From Pantoea sp. WMus005 (lineage in GTDB: Bacteria; Pseudomonadota; Gammaproteobacteria; Enterobacterales; Enterobacteriaceae), in NCBI RefSeq assembly GCF_013415305.1, contig NZ_JACBXU010000002.1, forward strand, positions 186,001-250,000: a DNA stretch of 64,000 nucleotides, written 5' to 3'. A program made the translations under genes and the position numbers. Of the stretch, positions 50,744-61,019 are shown one piece after another. The stretch's first letter is position 1. Each line of letters opens with the position of its first letter. The notes under the pieces are model-generated. The model made no database searches and was not told where the DNA came from. It saw only the letters and a program-made list of their open reading frames with translations.

Positions 50744-51819
50744 TGTTTCGCGTACTTGACCGCTATATCGGTAAAACCATCTTCAATACCATCATGCTGA
50801 CTCTGTTCATGCTGGTGTCGCTGTCCGGCATCATCAAGTTCGTTGATCAGCTGCGTAAGACCGGTCAGGGCAGCTATAGCGCCCTGAGTGCCGGTTATTA
50901 CACCCTGTTGAGCGTGCCCAAAGATATTGAGATTTTCTTCCCGATGGCGGCCCTGCTGGGCGCGCTGCTGGGACTGGGCGCGCTGGCGCAGCGCAGTGAG
51001 CTGGTGGTGATGCAGGCGGCAGGCTTTACCCGCATGCAGGTGGCGCTTTCAGTAATGAAAACGGCGATTCCGCTGGTGCTGCTGACTATGGCGATTGGTG
51101 AGTTTGTCGCGCCGTCGGGCGAGCAGATGGCGCGCAACTACCGGGCTCAGCAGCTTTACGGCGGCGCACTGGTCTCGACCCAGAACGGTCTGTGGGCGAA
51201 AGATGGCAATAACTTTATCTTTATCGAGCGCATTAAAGGTGACAACGAAATCGATGGCGTGAGCATCTACAGCTTTAACGATCAGCGTCGTCTGCAGAGC
51301 GTGCGTTACGCGGCGACGGCGACCTGGGATGCGGCAAAGAAGCGCTGGATGTTGTCGCAGGTCGATGAGTCGAACCTCACCGATCCGAAGCAGATTACCG
51401 GTTCGCAGAGCCTGAGTGGCGAATGGAAAACCAATCTGACGCCGGACAAGCTGGGTGTGGTCGCGCTCGATCCTGATGCATTATCGATTCGCGGTCTGCA
51501 TAGCTACAGTAAATATCTGAAGCAGAGTGGTCAGGAAGCGGGACGGTATCAGCTGAATATGTGGAGCAAGATTTTCCAGCCGCTGTCCGTCGCGGTGATG
51601 ATGCTGATGGCGCTGTCGTTTATCTTTGGTCCGCTGCGCAGCGTGTCGATGGGTGTACGTGTAGTGACCGGTATCAGCTTTGGCTTCCTGTTCTACGTGC
51701 TGGACCAGATTTTCGGCCCACTGAGTCTGGTGTACGGTCTGCCACCAATTCTGGGGGCGATTCTGCCGAGCTTTGCGTTCTTTGCGATCAGTATGTTTAT
51801 GTTGATTAAGCGGCGCTAA
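50743..51819 (+). CDS. lptG: LPS export ABC transporter permease LptG
   Basis: LptG is the second permease of LptB2FG. The ATG at 50743 gives MFRVLDRYIGKTIFNTIMLTLFMLVSLSGIIKFVDQLRKTGQGSY and 358 residues, close to E. coli (360). Six hydrophobic segments flank a periplasmic domain (YRAQQLYGGALVSTQNGLWAKDGNNFIFIERI). Coupled to lptF by a 1-bp overlap and followed by a strong terminator. Confidence 0.97.
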   Translation: MFRVLDRYIGKTIFNTIMLTLFMLVSLSGIIKFVDQLRKTGQGSYSALSAGYYTLLSVPKDIEIFFPMAALLGALLGLGALAQRSELVVMQAAGFTRMQVALSVMKTAIPLVLLTMAIGEFVAPSGEQMARNYRAQQLYGGALVSTQNGLWAKDGNNFIFIERIKGDNEIDGVSIYSFNDQRRLQSVRYAATATWDAAKKRWMLSQVDESNLTDPKQITGSQSLSGEWKTNLTPDKLGVVALDPDALSIRGLHSYSKYLKQSGQEAGRYQLNMWSKIFQPLSVAVMMLMALSFIFGPLRSVSMGVRVVTGISFGFLFYVLDQIFGPLSLVYGLPPILGAILPSFAFFAISMFMLIKRR

Positions 51820-51842
51820 GCGCAGTAAATGCAGTAAAAAAA

Positions 51843-51867
51843 AGGCCGCGCAAGCGGCCTTTTTTTG
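51843..51867 (+). terminator. lptFG terminator
   Basis: GGCCGC-GCAA-GCGGCC is a perfect stem, preceded by A residues and followed by seven T, 24 bp after the lptG stop. Confidence 0.92.
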
Positions 51868-51961
51868 TGACCCGTGTAATGGCCCGCGATGCTTTGCTAC
51901 TCCCATCGCTTTACGTTTGTGCGTCGGCTGTGCGTAGCGGTTTCAGTCGCGTGGAGCGGCT

Positions 51962-53260
51962 TCAGGTCACACTGCTTATCCAGCCTGACAGTGCAGGCAG
52001 GGCAGCGGGCAATTGCGACAGCAGATAAAGAATCAGCCCGATGGTGCCGCCCACCAGCGTGCCGTTGATGCGGATAAACTGCAGGTCTTTGCCGATATTG
52101 AGTTCGATCTGCTGCGACATATCGCGCGCATCCCAGCTCTTTACGGTGTCGCTGATATGTCGCGTCAGGAAGCTGGCGAACTCAGGCGCAACACTGCGCG
52201 CCGCCTGCTCCAGATGCTGGTTCATTGAATCACGCAGCGCCGGGTCGGCTGCCAGGGTTTCGCCCAGCCACAGGGCCGCACCGCGCACTTTCTCCTGCAC
52301 CCGTGAATCATCACTGCTGAGATCCGCCTTGAGCCAGTTGCGCATGTCATTCCACAGCTCGCCGATGTAGCGGTTGAATGAGACATCCTCTTTCAGCCAG
52401 CCTTTGATCTCTTCGGCGCGCTCGGCCATTTCCGGGTCGTTCTGCAATTTAACGATCAGCTTGTCGACCGCCCGATTGAAACCGAGACGCAGCTCATGGC
52501 CCTGATCCAGCGCCACATCATCCAGCAGCGAATCGACCGCGTTTGCCACCAGTTCTGCACTGTGCTCGCCCAGCCATTCGGTCGGCAACATTTTGGCTTT
52601 GATAGGATGTTCGCGTTTCAGCCAGCGCACCAGCTGCATGGCAATGAACTCGCGAGTTGCGGGTTTATGCAGCAGCTTCAGCAGCTGTTCGATGGCCGCG
52701 TCCAGCAGCGCCTGATGACGGTTATTTTTGGTCAGGCTCTCCAGCACCATGGCACTGGTCTGGCTGAGATCGACCTTGTCGATCGCACGATGTACGGCGC
52801 GGCGCATAAAGGTCTGGATACGTGCGTCATCGGTCAGATCGAGGAAGCCACGCATCACCTGAAGCAGATGGCGACCGATGCGGTCCGCGTTGCCCGGCGC
52901 ATTCAGCCACTGCGCCAGCAGGTTTGAAGGATCGTGACGGCGAATGAGATTCAGCAGTGAATCGGTATCAAGAAACTTCTCCTGCACAAAGCGCCCGAGG
53001 TTTTCGCCGATACGATCTTTGTTGCGCGGGATGATGGCGGTATGGCGCGAGATGAAGGGCACCGGCACGCGCCGGAACAGCGCCACCACCGCAAACCAGT
53101 CTGCCAGCGCGCCGACCATCGCGGCCTCCGCTATCGCTTTTACGCCGCTGACCCAGAAGCCGGGTGGCAGGAAAAGGGTGACGATGAACGTCGCAGCGGC
53201 AAGCAGCAACAGCAGCAGCGCCAGACGTTTCATCCGATTGAGTTCGTGTTGTTTATCCAT
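51962..53260 (-). CDS. yjiN: DUF445 family inner-membrane protein (YjiN-like)
   Basis: This 432-residue DUF445 protein resembles E. coli YjiN (426 aa), of unknown function. Two hydrophobic segments lie near the N terminus (about 12-32 [22 protein letters not shown] and 38-58) and another at the extreme C terminus ([24 protein letters not shown]), with a long helical region between. The conserved family segment is [41 protein letters not shown]. Confidence 0.85.
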   Translation of the reverse strand: MDKQHELNRMKRLALLLLLLAAATFIVTLFLPPGFWVSGVKAIAEAAMVGALADWFAVVALFRRVPVPFISRHTAIIPRNKDRIGENLGRFVQEKFLDTDSLLNLIRRHDPSNLLAQWLNAPGNADRIGRHLLQVMRGFLDLTDDARIQTFMRRAVHRAIDKVDLSQTSAMVLESLTKNNRHQALLDAAIEQLLKLLHKPATREFIAMQLVRWLKREHPIKAKMLPTEWLGEHSAELVANAVDSLLDDVALDQGHELRLGFNRAVDKLIVKLQNDPEMAERAEEIKGWLKEDVSFNRYIGELWNDMRNWLKADLSSDDSRVQEKVRGAALWLGETLAADPALRDSMNQHLEQAARSVAPEFASFLTRHISDTVKSWDARDMSQQIELNIGKDLQFIRINGTLVGGTIGLILYLLSQLPAALPALSGWISSVT

Positions 53261-53286
53261 AACCTGATCTTAGCAGAGAGCCGGGC

Positions 53287-54789
53287 TCATCGGCGACGGC
53301 CACCCAGCAGGCTGCCGAGTACCCCACGGATGATCTGATTGGTAATCTGACGCGTGGCGCTTTTCGCCATGGTCTGCACTACGCCGTCGTGTTTACCGCC
53401 GCGTGGGCCGGTGCGGCCAAATAAAATCTCTTTCAGACCACCGAGAATGCCATTATCGACCGCGACATCATCGCCTTTGGCCGGTGGTGCGCTGGCCTCA
53501 TCGCTGGCGGCCTGGAAGCCTTTTTGCAACGTTTCAAACGCCGATTCGCGATCGACTTCAGTGTCATATTTACCATACAGCGGGGAATGATTGATCAGAC
53601 CGTTACGTTCATCGCCAGTGACCGGGCCCATGCGCGAGCCGGGCGCAATCACCATGGCGCGTTCCACGACCGACGGGCTGCCTTTGGCATCCAGGAAGGA
53701 GATTAGCGCTTCACCTGTACCCAGCGCCTGAATCGCCTCAACACTGTCAAACGCCGGGTTGGCGCGCAGCGTATCGGCGGCCGTTTTCACCGCTTTCTGA
53801 TCGTTGGGGGTGAAGGCGCGCAGGGCATGCTGGACGCGGTTGCCAAGCTGACCCAGCACCCGATCGGGAATATCTCCTGGATTCTGGGTAACAAACCAGA
53901 CGCCGACGCCTTTGGAGCGGATCAGCCGCATCACCTGTTCGATTTTCTCCAGCAGTACCGCAGGTGCGTCGGTAAACAGCAGATGCGCCTCATCAAAGAA
54001 GAACACCAGCTTTGGCTGATCGAGATCGCCTGCTTCCGGCAGATGTTCGTAAAGCTCCGACAGCAGCCACAACAGGCTGGTGGCGTAGAGTTTCGGCATC
54101 TGGTAGAGCTTCTCCGCAGAGAGGATATTGATGACGCCTTTGCCGTTGCTGTCGACGCGCATCCAGTCGGCGATATCCAGCATCGGTTCACCAAAGAAGT
54201 GTTCCGCACCCTGTTGCTCCAGCGTCAGTAAGCCGCGCTGGATCGCACCGACCGAGGCGCTATTGATGTTGCCATAATGGGTCTGGAAGCTTTTGGCGTT
54301 GTCGCCAATGTACCGGGTCATGGCGCGCAGGTCTTTAAAATCCAGCAGCAGCAAACCCTGGTCATCGGCGATGCGGAAAATAATCTGCAGGACGCCGCTC
54401 TGCACTTCATTCAGGTTCAGCAGTCGCGCCAGCAGCAGCGGCCCAAGATCGGAGACGGTGGCGCGCACCGGATGACCTTTCTCGCCGAAGATATCCCACA
54501 GCACGACCGGATTACCTTGCGGCTGCCAGTCGGTGACGCCGATTTTTATCAGTCTCTCCTGCAGCTTTTCACTGGACTGACCCGCCATCGCCACACCGGT
54601 CAAATCGCCTTTGACGTCGGCCATAAAGACCGGCACGCCACTGGCGGAGAACGACTCTGCCAGCTTCTGCAGCGTGACGGTTTTACCTGTACCGGTCGCG
54701 CCGGTGATGAGGCCATGACGGTTAGCCATTTGCGGTAACAGATGAAGTTCGACGTCTGGCGTCCGGGCAATCAGTAGCGGGGAAGTCAT
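53287..54789 (-). CDS. yjgR: DUF853 family HerA-like ATPase YjgR
   Basis: This 500-residue P-loop ATPase of the HerA/FtsK superfamily (DUF853) has the same length as E. coli YjgR, whose role is unknown. Walker A is [16 protein letters not shown] (near residue 30), and Walker B is [43 protein letters not shown] segment follows. The C terminus is Arg/Gly-rich ([10 protein letters not shown]). Confidence 0.93.
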   Translation of the reverse strand: MTSPLLIARTPDVELHLLPQMANRHGLITGATGTGKTVTLQKLAESFSASGVPVFMADVKGDLTGVAMAGQSSEKLQERLIKIGVTDWQPQGNPVVLWDIFGEKGHPVRATVSDLGPLLLARLLNLNEVQSGVLQIIFRIADDQGLLLLDFKDLRAMTRYIGDNAKSFQTHYGNINSASVGAIQRGLLTLEQQGAEHFFGEPMLDIADWMRVDSNGKGVINILSAEKLYQMPKLYATSLLWLLSELYEHLPEAGDLDQPKLVFFFDEAHLLFTDAPAVLLEKIEQVMRLIRSKGVGVWFVTQNPGDIPDRVLGQLGNRVQHALRAFTPNDQKAVKTAADTLRANPAFDSVEAIQALGTGEALISFLDAKGSPSVVERAMVIAPGSRMGPVTGDERNGLINHSPLYGKYDTEVDRESAFETLQKGFQAASDEASAPPAKGDDVAVDNGILGGLKEILFGRTGPRGGKHDGVVQTMAKSATRQITNQIIRGVLGSLLGGRRR

Positions 54790-54907
54790 GATTTTCCACT
54801 CTCAGGCTGAAGGTTATGCCTGAAGGATAGCAAGCCGGGGCGGCACAGGAGGAGAACTATTCACCAAAAAAGACCGCGGCTCCATAAAGCAGCGGCCTGA
54901 ACCAGAG

Positions 54908-56485
54908 TTACTTCTGCACCTCTTCAAAATTAAGCAGGCTGACACCGATACCCTGCTGCAGGTGACTGAGGTTACTGCGCACTGCCACCTGTACTGCGCC
55001 CTGTAAGAGGACGATAAACGGCGAATCCTGCTGGATGCGGGTTTGCAGCCCGGTATAGAGGTTGCGACGTTTCACGGCGTCGCCTTCTCCGGCGGCAGCG
55101 CGGGTCTGGGCGCTGAGTTCCGGAATGGACCAGCCGACGCGCCACGCCAGGGTTTTGCCGCCGCCTGGCACATTTGAGGCAAAGGTGCTGGCGTTGGTAT
55201 TGGGGTCGATATAGTCCGCGCCCCAGTAAGAGAATATTGCCTGGAAGTTGCGGCTGCGCATTTTGCTCCACAGCTCTGATTCCGCCACCGGCTGGATATC
55301 GAGCTGCACATCCGCTTTGGCAAAGCTTGCCTGCAGCGCCTGCGCCACATCGATATAAGGCGGCTGATTCACCACCGTCAGCGCGATATGCGTGCCGGGT
55401 TTAATGCCGCCTTTTTGCAGGATCGCCTGGGCTTTTTTCAGATCGTAATGGAACGGCGTGCTGTTCAGCGCACTATCGAAGCCGTCCGGCAGGAAGCTCT
55501 GATGGATACGGTACTGACCTTTCAGCAGCTGGTTTGCCAGGCTGTCATAGTCAACCAGCCAGCGAGCCGCCTGCCACAGCGCCGGATTCCCCAGCGCGGG
55601 TTGTTGCGGGCTTTGGGTGTTAAGCCCGATGTAGTAAATCAGGCTGGACGGAAAGGCCTCGACACGCACACTGGCAGTATTTTTCAGCGCAGCAATCTGG
55701 TCCGGGCCAAGCTGACAGGCGACATCGACATCACCCTGCTGGATCAACAGACGGCGGCTGCCGGGATCGGCCACGCCCTTGAGTAATACGCGCTTCAGAT
55801 ACGGCTTCTGGCTGCTGTGAGGATTGGCCTCCAGCACCAGCGCCTGCAGCGGCACAAACTGTTTGATGGCATAGGCGGCACTGCCAGCGGAGTGGTTCTT
55901 CAGCCAGGCATTGCCGTAATCGTTGCTGCTGGCGTGCTCCTGCGCCAGTTTGCTGTCGACGATGGAGGCGACAGGCGCGGTCAGCAGGCGCAGCGCCAGA
56001 TCGCTGCCGATTTCAGCGGGCCAGCGCAGCGCAAGCTGGTGGTCGTTGATCACCGTAAACTGCTGGTCGATATTTTCTGGCGTCCAGCCAAATTCGCCGA
56101 GGATAAAAGAGGGCGCTTTGTTGAGTTTTACCGCACGGGTTAATGAGAACACCACATCCTGCGCGGTCAGAGAATTGCCGCTGGCGAAGCGGGCCTGCGG
56201 ATTGAGGTCGAACACCAGGCTGTGGGGCGTTTTTCCGGCCAGCCAGCGCGTGGCCGCCAGTGGCGAGAGCTGCTGAGGGTTCTGGTGATCCGGCTCCAGC
56301 AGCGTCTGGTAGATATTGCGCAGGCTGCTGTTACTGATGGTTTCAAAACTTTCCGCCGGATCGAAACTGATGATGCCATCAAGTGGCACGGCGACCACCA
56401 GCGTGTCAGCAGGCGTGGCGGCATGTGCCGGATGAACCAGTGCCAGGGCAGTGAATAAAGAGAGTGAGAGTCGCGTTTTGCGCAT
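54908..56485 (-). CDS. Orphan family-5 ABC transporter substrate-binding protein
   Basis: This 525-residue extracellular solute-binding protein is of family 5 (peptide/nickel/opine type). The signal peptide MRKTRLSLSLFTALALVHPAHA is followed by ATPADTLVVAVPLDGIISFDPAESFETISNSSLRNIYQTLLEPD, the usual N-terminal pattern. Later landmarks are NPQARFASGNSLTAQDVVFSLTRAVKLNKAPS and YWGADYIDPNTNASTFASN. No permease or ATPase gene is nearby, so its transporter must be elsewhere. The ligand is unknown, with oligopeptides most likely. Confidence 0.85.
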   Translation of the reverse strand: MRKTRLSLSLFTALALVHPAHAATPADTLVVAVPLDGIISFDPAESFETISNSSLRNIYQTLLEPDHQNPQQLSPLAATRWLAGKTPHSLVFDLNPQARFASGNSLTAQDVVFSLTRAVKLNKAPSFILGEFGWTPENIDQQFTVINDHQLALRWPAEIGSDLALRLLTAPVASIVDSKLAQEHASSNDYGNAWLKNHSAGSAAYAIKQFVPLQALVLEANPHSSQKPYLKRVLLKGVADPGSRRLLIQQGDVDVACQLGPDQIAALKNTASVRVEAFPSSLIYYIGLNTQSPQQPALGNPALWQAARWLVDYDSLANQLLKGQYRIHQSFLPDGFDSALNSTPFHYDLKKAQAILQKGGIKPGTHIALTVVNQPPYIDVAQALQASFAKADVQLDIQPVAESELWSKMRSRNFQAIFSYWGADYIDPNTNASTFASNVPGGGKTLAWRVGWSIPELSAQTRAAAGEGDAVKRRNLYTGLQTRIQQDSPFIVLLQGAVQVAVRSNLSHLQQGIGVSLLNFEEVQK

Positions 56486-57174
56486 CGGGAGTTATCCTGA
56501 GTCGTTAATCGCTCTACTCTATCGGGCGCCCGATAATCTCAAAATGCCGGTTTGTTATGAGCTTTGCACAATTATTAGCGTAGAGATTCAGGCAAAGGGA
56601 CAAAACAAGATAATAACGATCAGTCATTATTCCATCGTCATTTTGCAGCGGGCGAAATAAAGCCGGTTTTACTCAGCCGATCACAAATTGCGCACAGTCT
56701 GATTGTATGACTATCGAAGTAACTATACTGTTAACGATGAGAACCATTCTCTGGTATGGAAGTATGATATTTTTTTATCGGTTATTCTGCGTGATGATGA
56801 CAGGGCGAAAATAATAACCCTCTATTCTGCGTCATAAAGGCTAAGCACCCGATGTTTATGCGGTTTTAGCTGCAATTCCCGCGCTGTAATTCTTTTACCT
56901 GTCTGCAACCTCTCCGCAACACCATGATAAACTTTCACATCGACACATTTTAAATTCAATTTTTACATTCAGACACACATATATCCCTAATATTACCAGG
57001 TTATTAACCGATAGGTTCCGTTAGTCACCGATACATAATTCTACCCGCCCTTATCTGTTCTGCCGTGGTCTTTGTTGTATGCGTTAACCTCTGCGGAGCG
57101 TTTCCTGCCTGCACTCAGCCTTACTGCGCCATAACAAATAAAGCGGGTATTTAGCAGATGAGAGTCGTGCGGAT
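56486..57174. other. 689-bp intergenic region upstream of the dehydrogenase operon
   Basis: I see no convincing gene here. It is A/T-richer than its surroundings and presumably carries promoters for the divergent binding-protein gene and the dehydrogenase operon. A Fur-box-like stretch at 56733-56751 (AACGATGAGAACCATTCTC) agrees at 13 of 19 positions with the classical Fur 19-mer, but lies over 400 bp from the next start codon. No long inverted repeats were noticed. Confidence 0.5.
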
Positions 57175-57903
57175 ATGCTGTTAGAAAAACCCACCACCAG
57201 GCGTAAATTTTTGCTCGGTTCACTGCTGGCATTGCCATTAAGTGAGCTGGTCCTGAAAGGCATGACTGCGGCACAGGCTGCAGAGATGGCCGCACCCGAG
57301 TTAGCCGATTACAAACCCATTTTTTTTAGTGCCGATGAGTGGCAGTTCATTCTGGCCGCCACCGACCGTCTGATTCCGGCGGGCGGCAAAGGCAAAGCGC
57401 CGGGCGCGCTGGAAACCAACGTGCCGATCTTTATCGATCAGCAGCTGCACAGCGAAGCGTTTGGCAGCGAAATCTACCTGCAGGGGCCTTTTAATACCCA
57501 GGCGCCAGCCACCATGGGTTATCAGATTCCGTTCCGCCCTCAGCAGATGTATCAGACCGGTATCCGGCTGATTAATCAGTGGTCGCAGAACACGCATCAG
57601 AAAGCGTTTCATGCGCTGACGCTGGAAGAGAAAGATGCGGTGCTGACCCAGGTAAACAAAAATGAGATCGACTTTGCCGCGCTGGGCGAAGCCGATCTTA
57701 AGCCTTCTCACTTTTTCAGCCAGCTGCTTTCAGATACCAAGCATGGCTACCTGGCCGACCCGATGTACGGCGGTAATAAAGGCATGAAAGCCTGGATCGC
57801 CATCGGATTCCCGGGCGCGCGTGCCAGCTTCACCGAATGGGTGAAACAGCACAACGTGCCTTATCCGCTCGGCCCGGTCAGCATCAAAGGTGAACGCGCA
57901 TAA
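57175..57903 (+). CDS. Gluconate 2-dehydrogenase-type small subunit (Tat-exported)
   Basis: This 242-residue subunit-3 family protein of flavoprotein-cytochrome c dehydrogenases escorts the folded large subunit through the Tat system. The N terminus TTRRKFLLGSLLALPLSELVLKG is a twin-arginine signal (Arg9-Arg10). The mature region contains the family segment FILAATDRLIPAGGKGKAPGALE and a YGGNKGMKAWIAIGFPGA end motif. It is first of three genes, 36 bp before the large subunit. The ribosome-binding site is weak. Confidence 0.88.
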   Translation: MLLEKPTTRRKFLLGSLLALPLSELVLKGMTAAQAAEMAAPELADYKPIFFSADEWQFILAATDRLIPAGGKGKAPGALETNVPIFIDQQLHSEAFGSEIYLQGPFNTQAPATMGYQIPFRPQQMYQTGIRLINQWSQNTHQKAFHALTLEEKDAVLTQVNKNEIDFAALGEADLKPSHFFSQLLSDTKHGYLADPMYGGNKGMKAWIAIGFPGARASFTEWVKQHNVPYPLGPVSIKGERA

Positions 57904-57939
57904 CGCGCTTCCACATCAGGTATTTGAAACAGGATTATC

Positions 57940-59709
57940 ATGGCACAGGTTACTAAAAAAGAAGTCGACGTCGTGGTCTGCGGCCTCGGCTGGGCAGGCT
58001 CGCTGATGAGCATCGAGCTGGCGCTGGCCGGTCTGGACGTGCGCGCGCTGGAGCGCGGCGGCGATCGTGATTACGACGAGTTCGCCTACCCGAAACCGGC
58101 GGATGAATACGCCTATGCGGTGCGCAACAAAGTGTTTGCCACGCCCGCCGAAGTGGCGGTCACCGTGCGCTACAACAGCAGCCAGACCGCATTACCCACC
58201 CGTAAATGGGGCGCCTTTGCACCGGGCACCGGCGTAGGGGGTTCTGGCCTGCACTGGACAGCGGTACTGATCCGTCCGACGCCAACCGATATCAAACTGA
58301 AGACCTATGTCGACGAGGCGTATAAGCCGGGCATTCTGCAGGATGATATGCGGGTAATGGACTTCCCGTTCAGCTGGGAAGAGATCGAACCTTATTACTA
58401 CAAATTCGAACTGATTTGCGGCCAGTCGGGCAACACCGGCAACCTGCGCGGCAAAATTCTGGAAGGCGGCGATCCGTTTGAAGGCCCGCGTTCTGAGCCT
58501 TATCCGCTGCCTGCGCTGGATGACACACTGAACAACGTGATGTTCAAAGAGGTGGCGACCAAACTCGGTTACCATCCGTTCCCGAACCCGTCAGCCTGTG
58601 TGTCGCGTGCGTGGAAAAACCCGTACGGCAACCAGATCGCGCCGTGCAACTACTGCGGCTACTGCAGTAAATATCCCTGCCTGAACTACTCCAAAGCGTC
58701 GCCGCAGACCGCAGTCATGGATTCGCTGAAGCGCATGCCGAACTTCTCTTATGAAGTGAACGCGGAAGTGATCAAGGTCGTGCTGAATGATGATAAGAAA
58801 ACCGCGAAAGGCGTGATCTACATTGATGCACAGGGCAACGAATGCTTCCAGCCAGCGAAGATCGTAGTGCTGAGCAGCTTCCAGCTCTACAACGTGCGTC
58901 TGATGCTGCTCTCCGGCATCGGCAAGCCTTACAACCCGATTACTGAAGAGGGTGTGGTAGGGCGTAACTACGCGTTCCTGTCGAACGGCGGCGCGACGCT
59001 GTTCTTCAAAGATAAAAACTTCAATCCGTACGCCACGGCGGGCGCGACCGGCCAGATGTTTAACGATATCTCGCCAGGCAACTTCGACGGTCCTTCGCTC
59101 GGCTTCCTGGGCGGTGCGAAGATCCACAGCTCACAGGCGACCGGTACGCCAATCAGCACCGCGCTGCCAAAAGGCACGCCGACCTGGGGCATGGGCTACA
59201 AGGAAGGTCTGGAAGAGTGGTACGGTCATTCGATGAAGATCAGCATCACCACCACCTGCCAGTCTTACCGCGATATCTATCTGGATCTCGATCCGAACTA
59301 CAACGATCACCGCGGGCTGCCTCTGCTGCGTATGACGTTTAACTGGAAAGAGAACGAGCTGAAGCTGCAGCAGCATCTGAAAGGCATCGTCGGCAACATT
59401 GCCAAAGAGCTGAACCCGGACAGCATGAGCATGAGCTTCCTGCCGATGGGCGCGGATTTCGATCTCACTAAATATGTCTCTACCCATAACGTGGGCGGCG
59501 CAGTGATGGGCGATAACCCGAAAACCTCGGCACTCAACAAGTATCTGCAGAGCTGGGATGTGCATAACGTCTTTGTGCCGGGCGGCAACGCCTTCCCGCA
59601 GAACTTCCAGGCGAACCCGACCGATACCATCGGTGCGATTACCCTGATGGCGGCTCAGGCGATCAAAGATCATTACCTGAAAAATCCCGGCCCACTGGTA
59701 CAGGCATAA
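57940..59709 (+). CDS. Membrane-bound gluconate 2-dehydrogenase-type FAD subunit (GMC)
   Basis: This 589-residue GMC-family flavoprotein is the catalytic subunit of a periplasmic sugar-acid dehydrogenase. The FAD-binding GxGxxG is at residues 15-20 (GLGWAG). PYGNQIAPCNYCGYCSKYPCLNYSK contains a Cys cluster seen in this group, and the C-terminal NVFVPGGNAFPQNFQANPTDTIGAITLMAAQ is the GMC closing motif. It has no own signal peptide, fitting co-export with the Tat subunit. Gluconate or 2-ketogluconate are the likely substrates; sequence alone does not decide. Confidence 0.9.
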   Translation: MAQVTKKEVDVVVCGLGWAGSLMSIELALAGLDVRALERGGDRDYDEFAYPKPADEYAYAVRNKVFATPAEVAVTVRYNSSQTALPTRKWGAFAPGTGVGGSGLHWTAVLIRPTPTDIKLKTYVDEAYKPGILQDDMRVMDFPFSWEEIEPYYYKFELICGQSGNTGNLRGKILEGGDPFEGPRSEPYPLPALDDTLNNVMFKEVATKLGYHPFPNPSACVSRAWKNPYGNQIAPCNYCGYCSKYPCLNYSKASPQTAVMDSLKRMPNFSYEVNAEVIKVVLNDDKKTAKGVIYIDAQGNECFQPAKIVVLSSFQLYNVRLMLLSGIGKPYNPITEEGVVGRNYAFLSNGGATLFFKDKNFNPYATAGATGQMFNDISPGNFDGPSLGFLGGAKIHSSQATGTPISTALPKGTPTWGMGYKEGLEEWYGHSMKISITTTCQSYRDIYLDLDPNYNDHRGLPLLRMTFNWKENELKLQQHLKGIVGNIAKELNPDSMSMSFLPMGADFDLTKYVSTHNVGGAVMGDNPKTSALNKYLQSWDVHNVFVPGGNAFPQNFQANPTDTIGAITLMAAQAIKDHYLKNPGPLVQA

Positions 59710-59713
59710 GCGC

Positions 59714-60976
59714 ATGAATAAGCTGAAACTGAAGTCTTTTATTTTTGCCAACGCGGTGCTGCTGGCCAGTGGATTTGCGCTGCCGGTTCACGCCGAAGAT
59801 GAAGCGCAACTGATTAAGCAGGGCGAATATCTCTCCCGGCTGGGCGACTGCATGGCGTGCCACTCGCTGCCCGGCAAACCGGCCTATTCAGGCGGACTGG
59901 CGATTGAGTCGAACCTCGGCACCATTTTCTCCACCAACATCACGCCCGATAAGCAACATGGTATCGGCAACTACAGCGAGCAGCAGTTCTCTGACGCGGT
60001 GCGTAAAGGCGTATTACCGGACGGATCGCATCTCTATCCGGCCATGCCTTATCCTGACTACGCCAAAATCAGCGATGCCGATATCCATGCGCTCTACGCC
60101 TATTTCATGAAAGGCGTGCAGCCAAGCGCAGAACAGCCGCCGGAAACCGATCTGAGCTTCCCGTTCAGCCAGCGCTGGGGCATGCGGTTCTGGAACTGGG
60201 CGTTCGCGTCTGACAAGCCGTTCCAGCCGATTGGTGGCGCGTCAGCCGAGGTTAACCGCGGTGCCTATATCGTGGAGAGTCTGGGCCACTGCGGCAGCTG
60301 CCATACGCCGCGCGGTCTGGGCATGAACGAGAAAGCGCTGGATAGCGGCGACGATAAATTCCTGGCAGGCGGCAGCCTGAACAACTGGGATGTGCCGTCA
60401 CTGCGCGGTGTGCCGCACTGGAGCGAGCAGGAAATCGTGGATTATCTGCAGACCGGCCGTAACGATAAAGCGGCAGTGGGCGGTGAGATGACCTCGGTGG
60501 TTGAGCACAGCACCTCACACATGACCGATGCCGATCTGAAAGCCATCGCGGCCTACCTGAAGTTCCTGGGCGGCAATCCGCCATTGCAGGCGTTCAGCGT
60601 GCAGGCGCAGCAGGCAACGGAAGCGAAACTCACCGCCGCGAAGAACCTCAGCGAAGGCGAGCGTCTCTATCTGGATAACTGCGGTGCCTGTCATTTCGTG
60701 ACCGGCAAAGGCGCACCTGGGATTTTCCCGGAGCTGGATGGGGCCACCATCGTCAATGCTAACGATCCAACCGGCTTGATCCACACCATTCTGGCGGGCG
60801 CGCAGCAGCCTTCGACCGAAAAAGCCCCTTCGAAGCTGGCGATGCCGGGCTTTGCGCAGCGGCTGAATGATGATGAAGTCGCAAAGCTCGCGACCTTTAT
60901 TCGTCAGGGCTGGAGCAACACCGCGCCAGCGGTGAGCAAAGATCAGGTTGCTGAAGTACGTAAAACGCTGAAGTAA
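59714..60976 (+). CDS. Triheme cytochrome c subunit of gluconate-type dehydrogenase
   Basis: This 420-residue exported cytochrome c passes electrons from the FAD subunit to ubiquinone. A Sec signal (FANAVLLASGFALPVHA) precedes three heme c motifs: CMACH (46-50), CGSCH (193-197) and CGACH (323-327), each in a monoheme domain. It begins 4 bp after the large-subunit stop, so the three genes form one operon. Pantoea and relatives use such complexes to make 2-keto- and 2,5-diketogluconate. Confidence 0.92.
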   Translation: MNKLKLKSFIFANAVLLASGFALPVHAEDEAQLIKQGEYLSRLGDCMACHSLPGKPAYSGGLAIESNLGTIFSTNITPDKQHGIGNYSEQQFSDAVRKGVLPDGSHLYPAMPYPDYAKISDADIHALYAYFMKGVQPSAEQPPETDLSFPFSQRWGMRFWNWAFASDKPFQPIGGASAEVNRGAYIVESLGHCGSCHTPRGLGMNEKALDSGDDKFLAGGSLNNWDVPSLRGVPHWSEQEIVDYLQTGRNDKAAVGGEMTSVVEHSTSHMTDADLKAIAAYLKFLGGNPPLQAFSVQAQQATEAKLTAAKNLSEGERLYLDNCGACHFVTGKGAPGIFPELDGATIVNANDPTGLIHTILAGAQQPSTEKAPSKLAMPGFAQRLNDDEVAKLATFIRQGWSNTAPAVSKDQVAEVRKTLK

Positions 60977-60983
60977 TTGAGCT

Positions 60984-61011
60984 GTCCCCTCAGCCGGTCA
61001 GCAGAGGGGAC
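60984..61011. terminator. Hairpin between the dehydrogenase operon and marC
   Basis: GTCCCCTC and GAGGGGAC form an 8-bp perfect stem with a 12-nt loop between convergent genes. It lacks a T run, so it may be a Rho-assisted or 3'-stabilising structure. Confidence 0.4.
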
Positions 61012-61019
61012 ATTCCGGA

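Noticed and set aside
57041..57295. 84-codon minus-strand frame upstream of the dehydrogenase operon
   Set aside because: Overlaps the Tat signal region of the small subunit in antisense. No ribosome-binding site or similarity is recognised.
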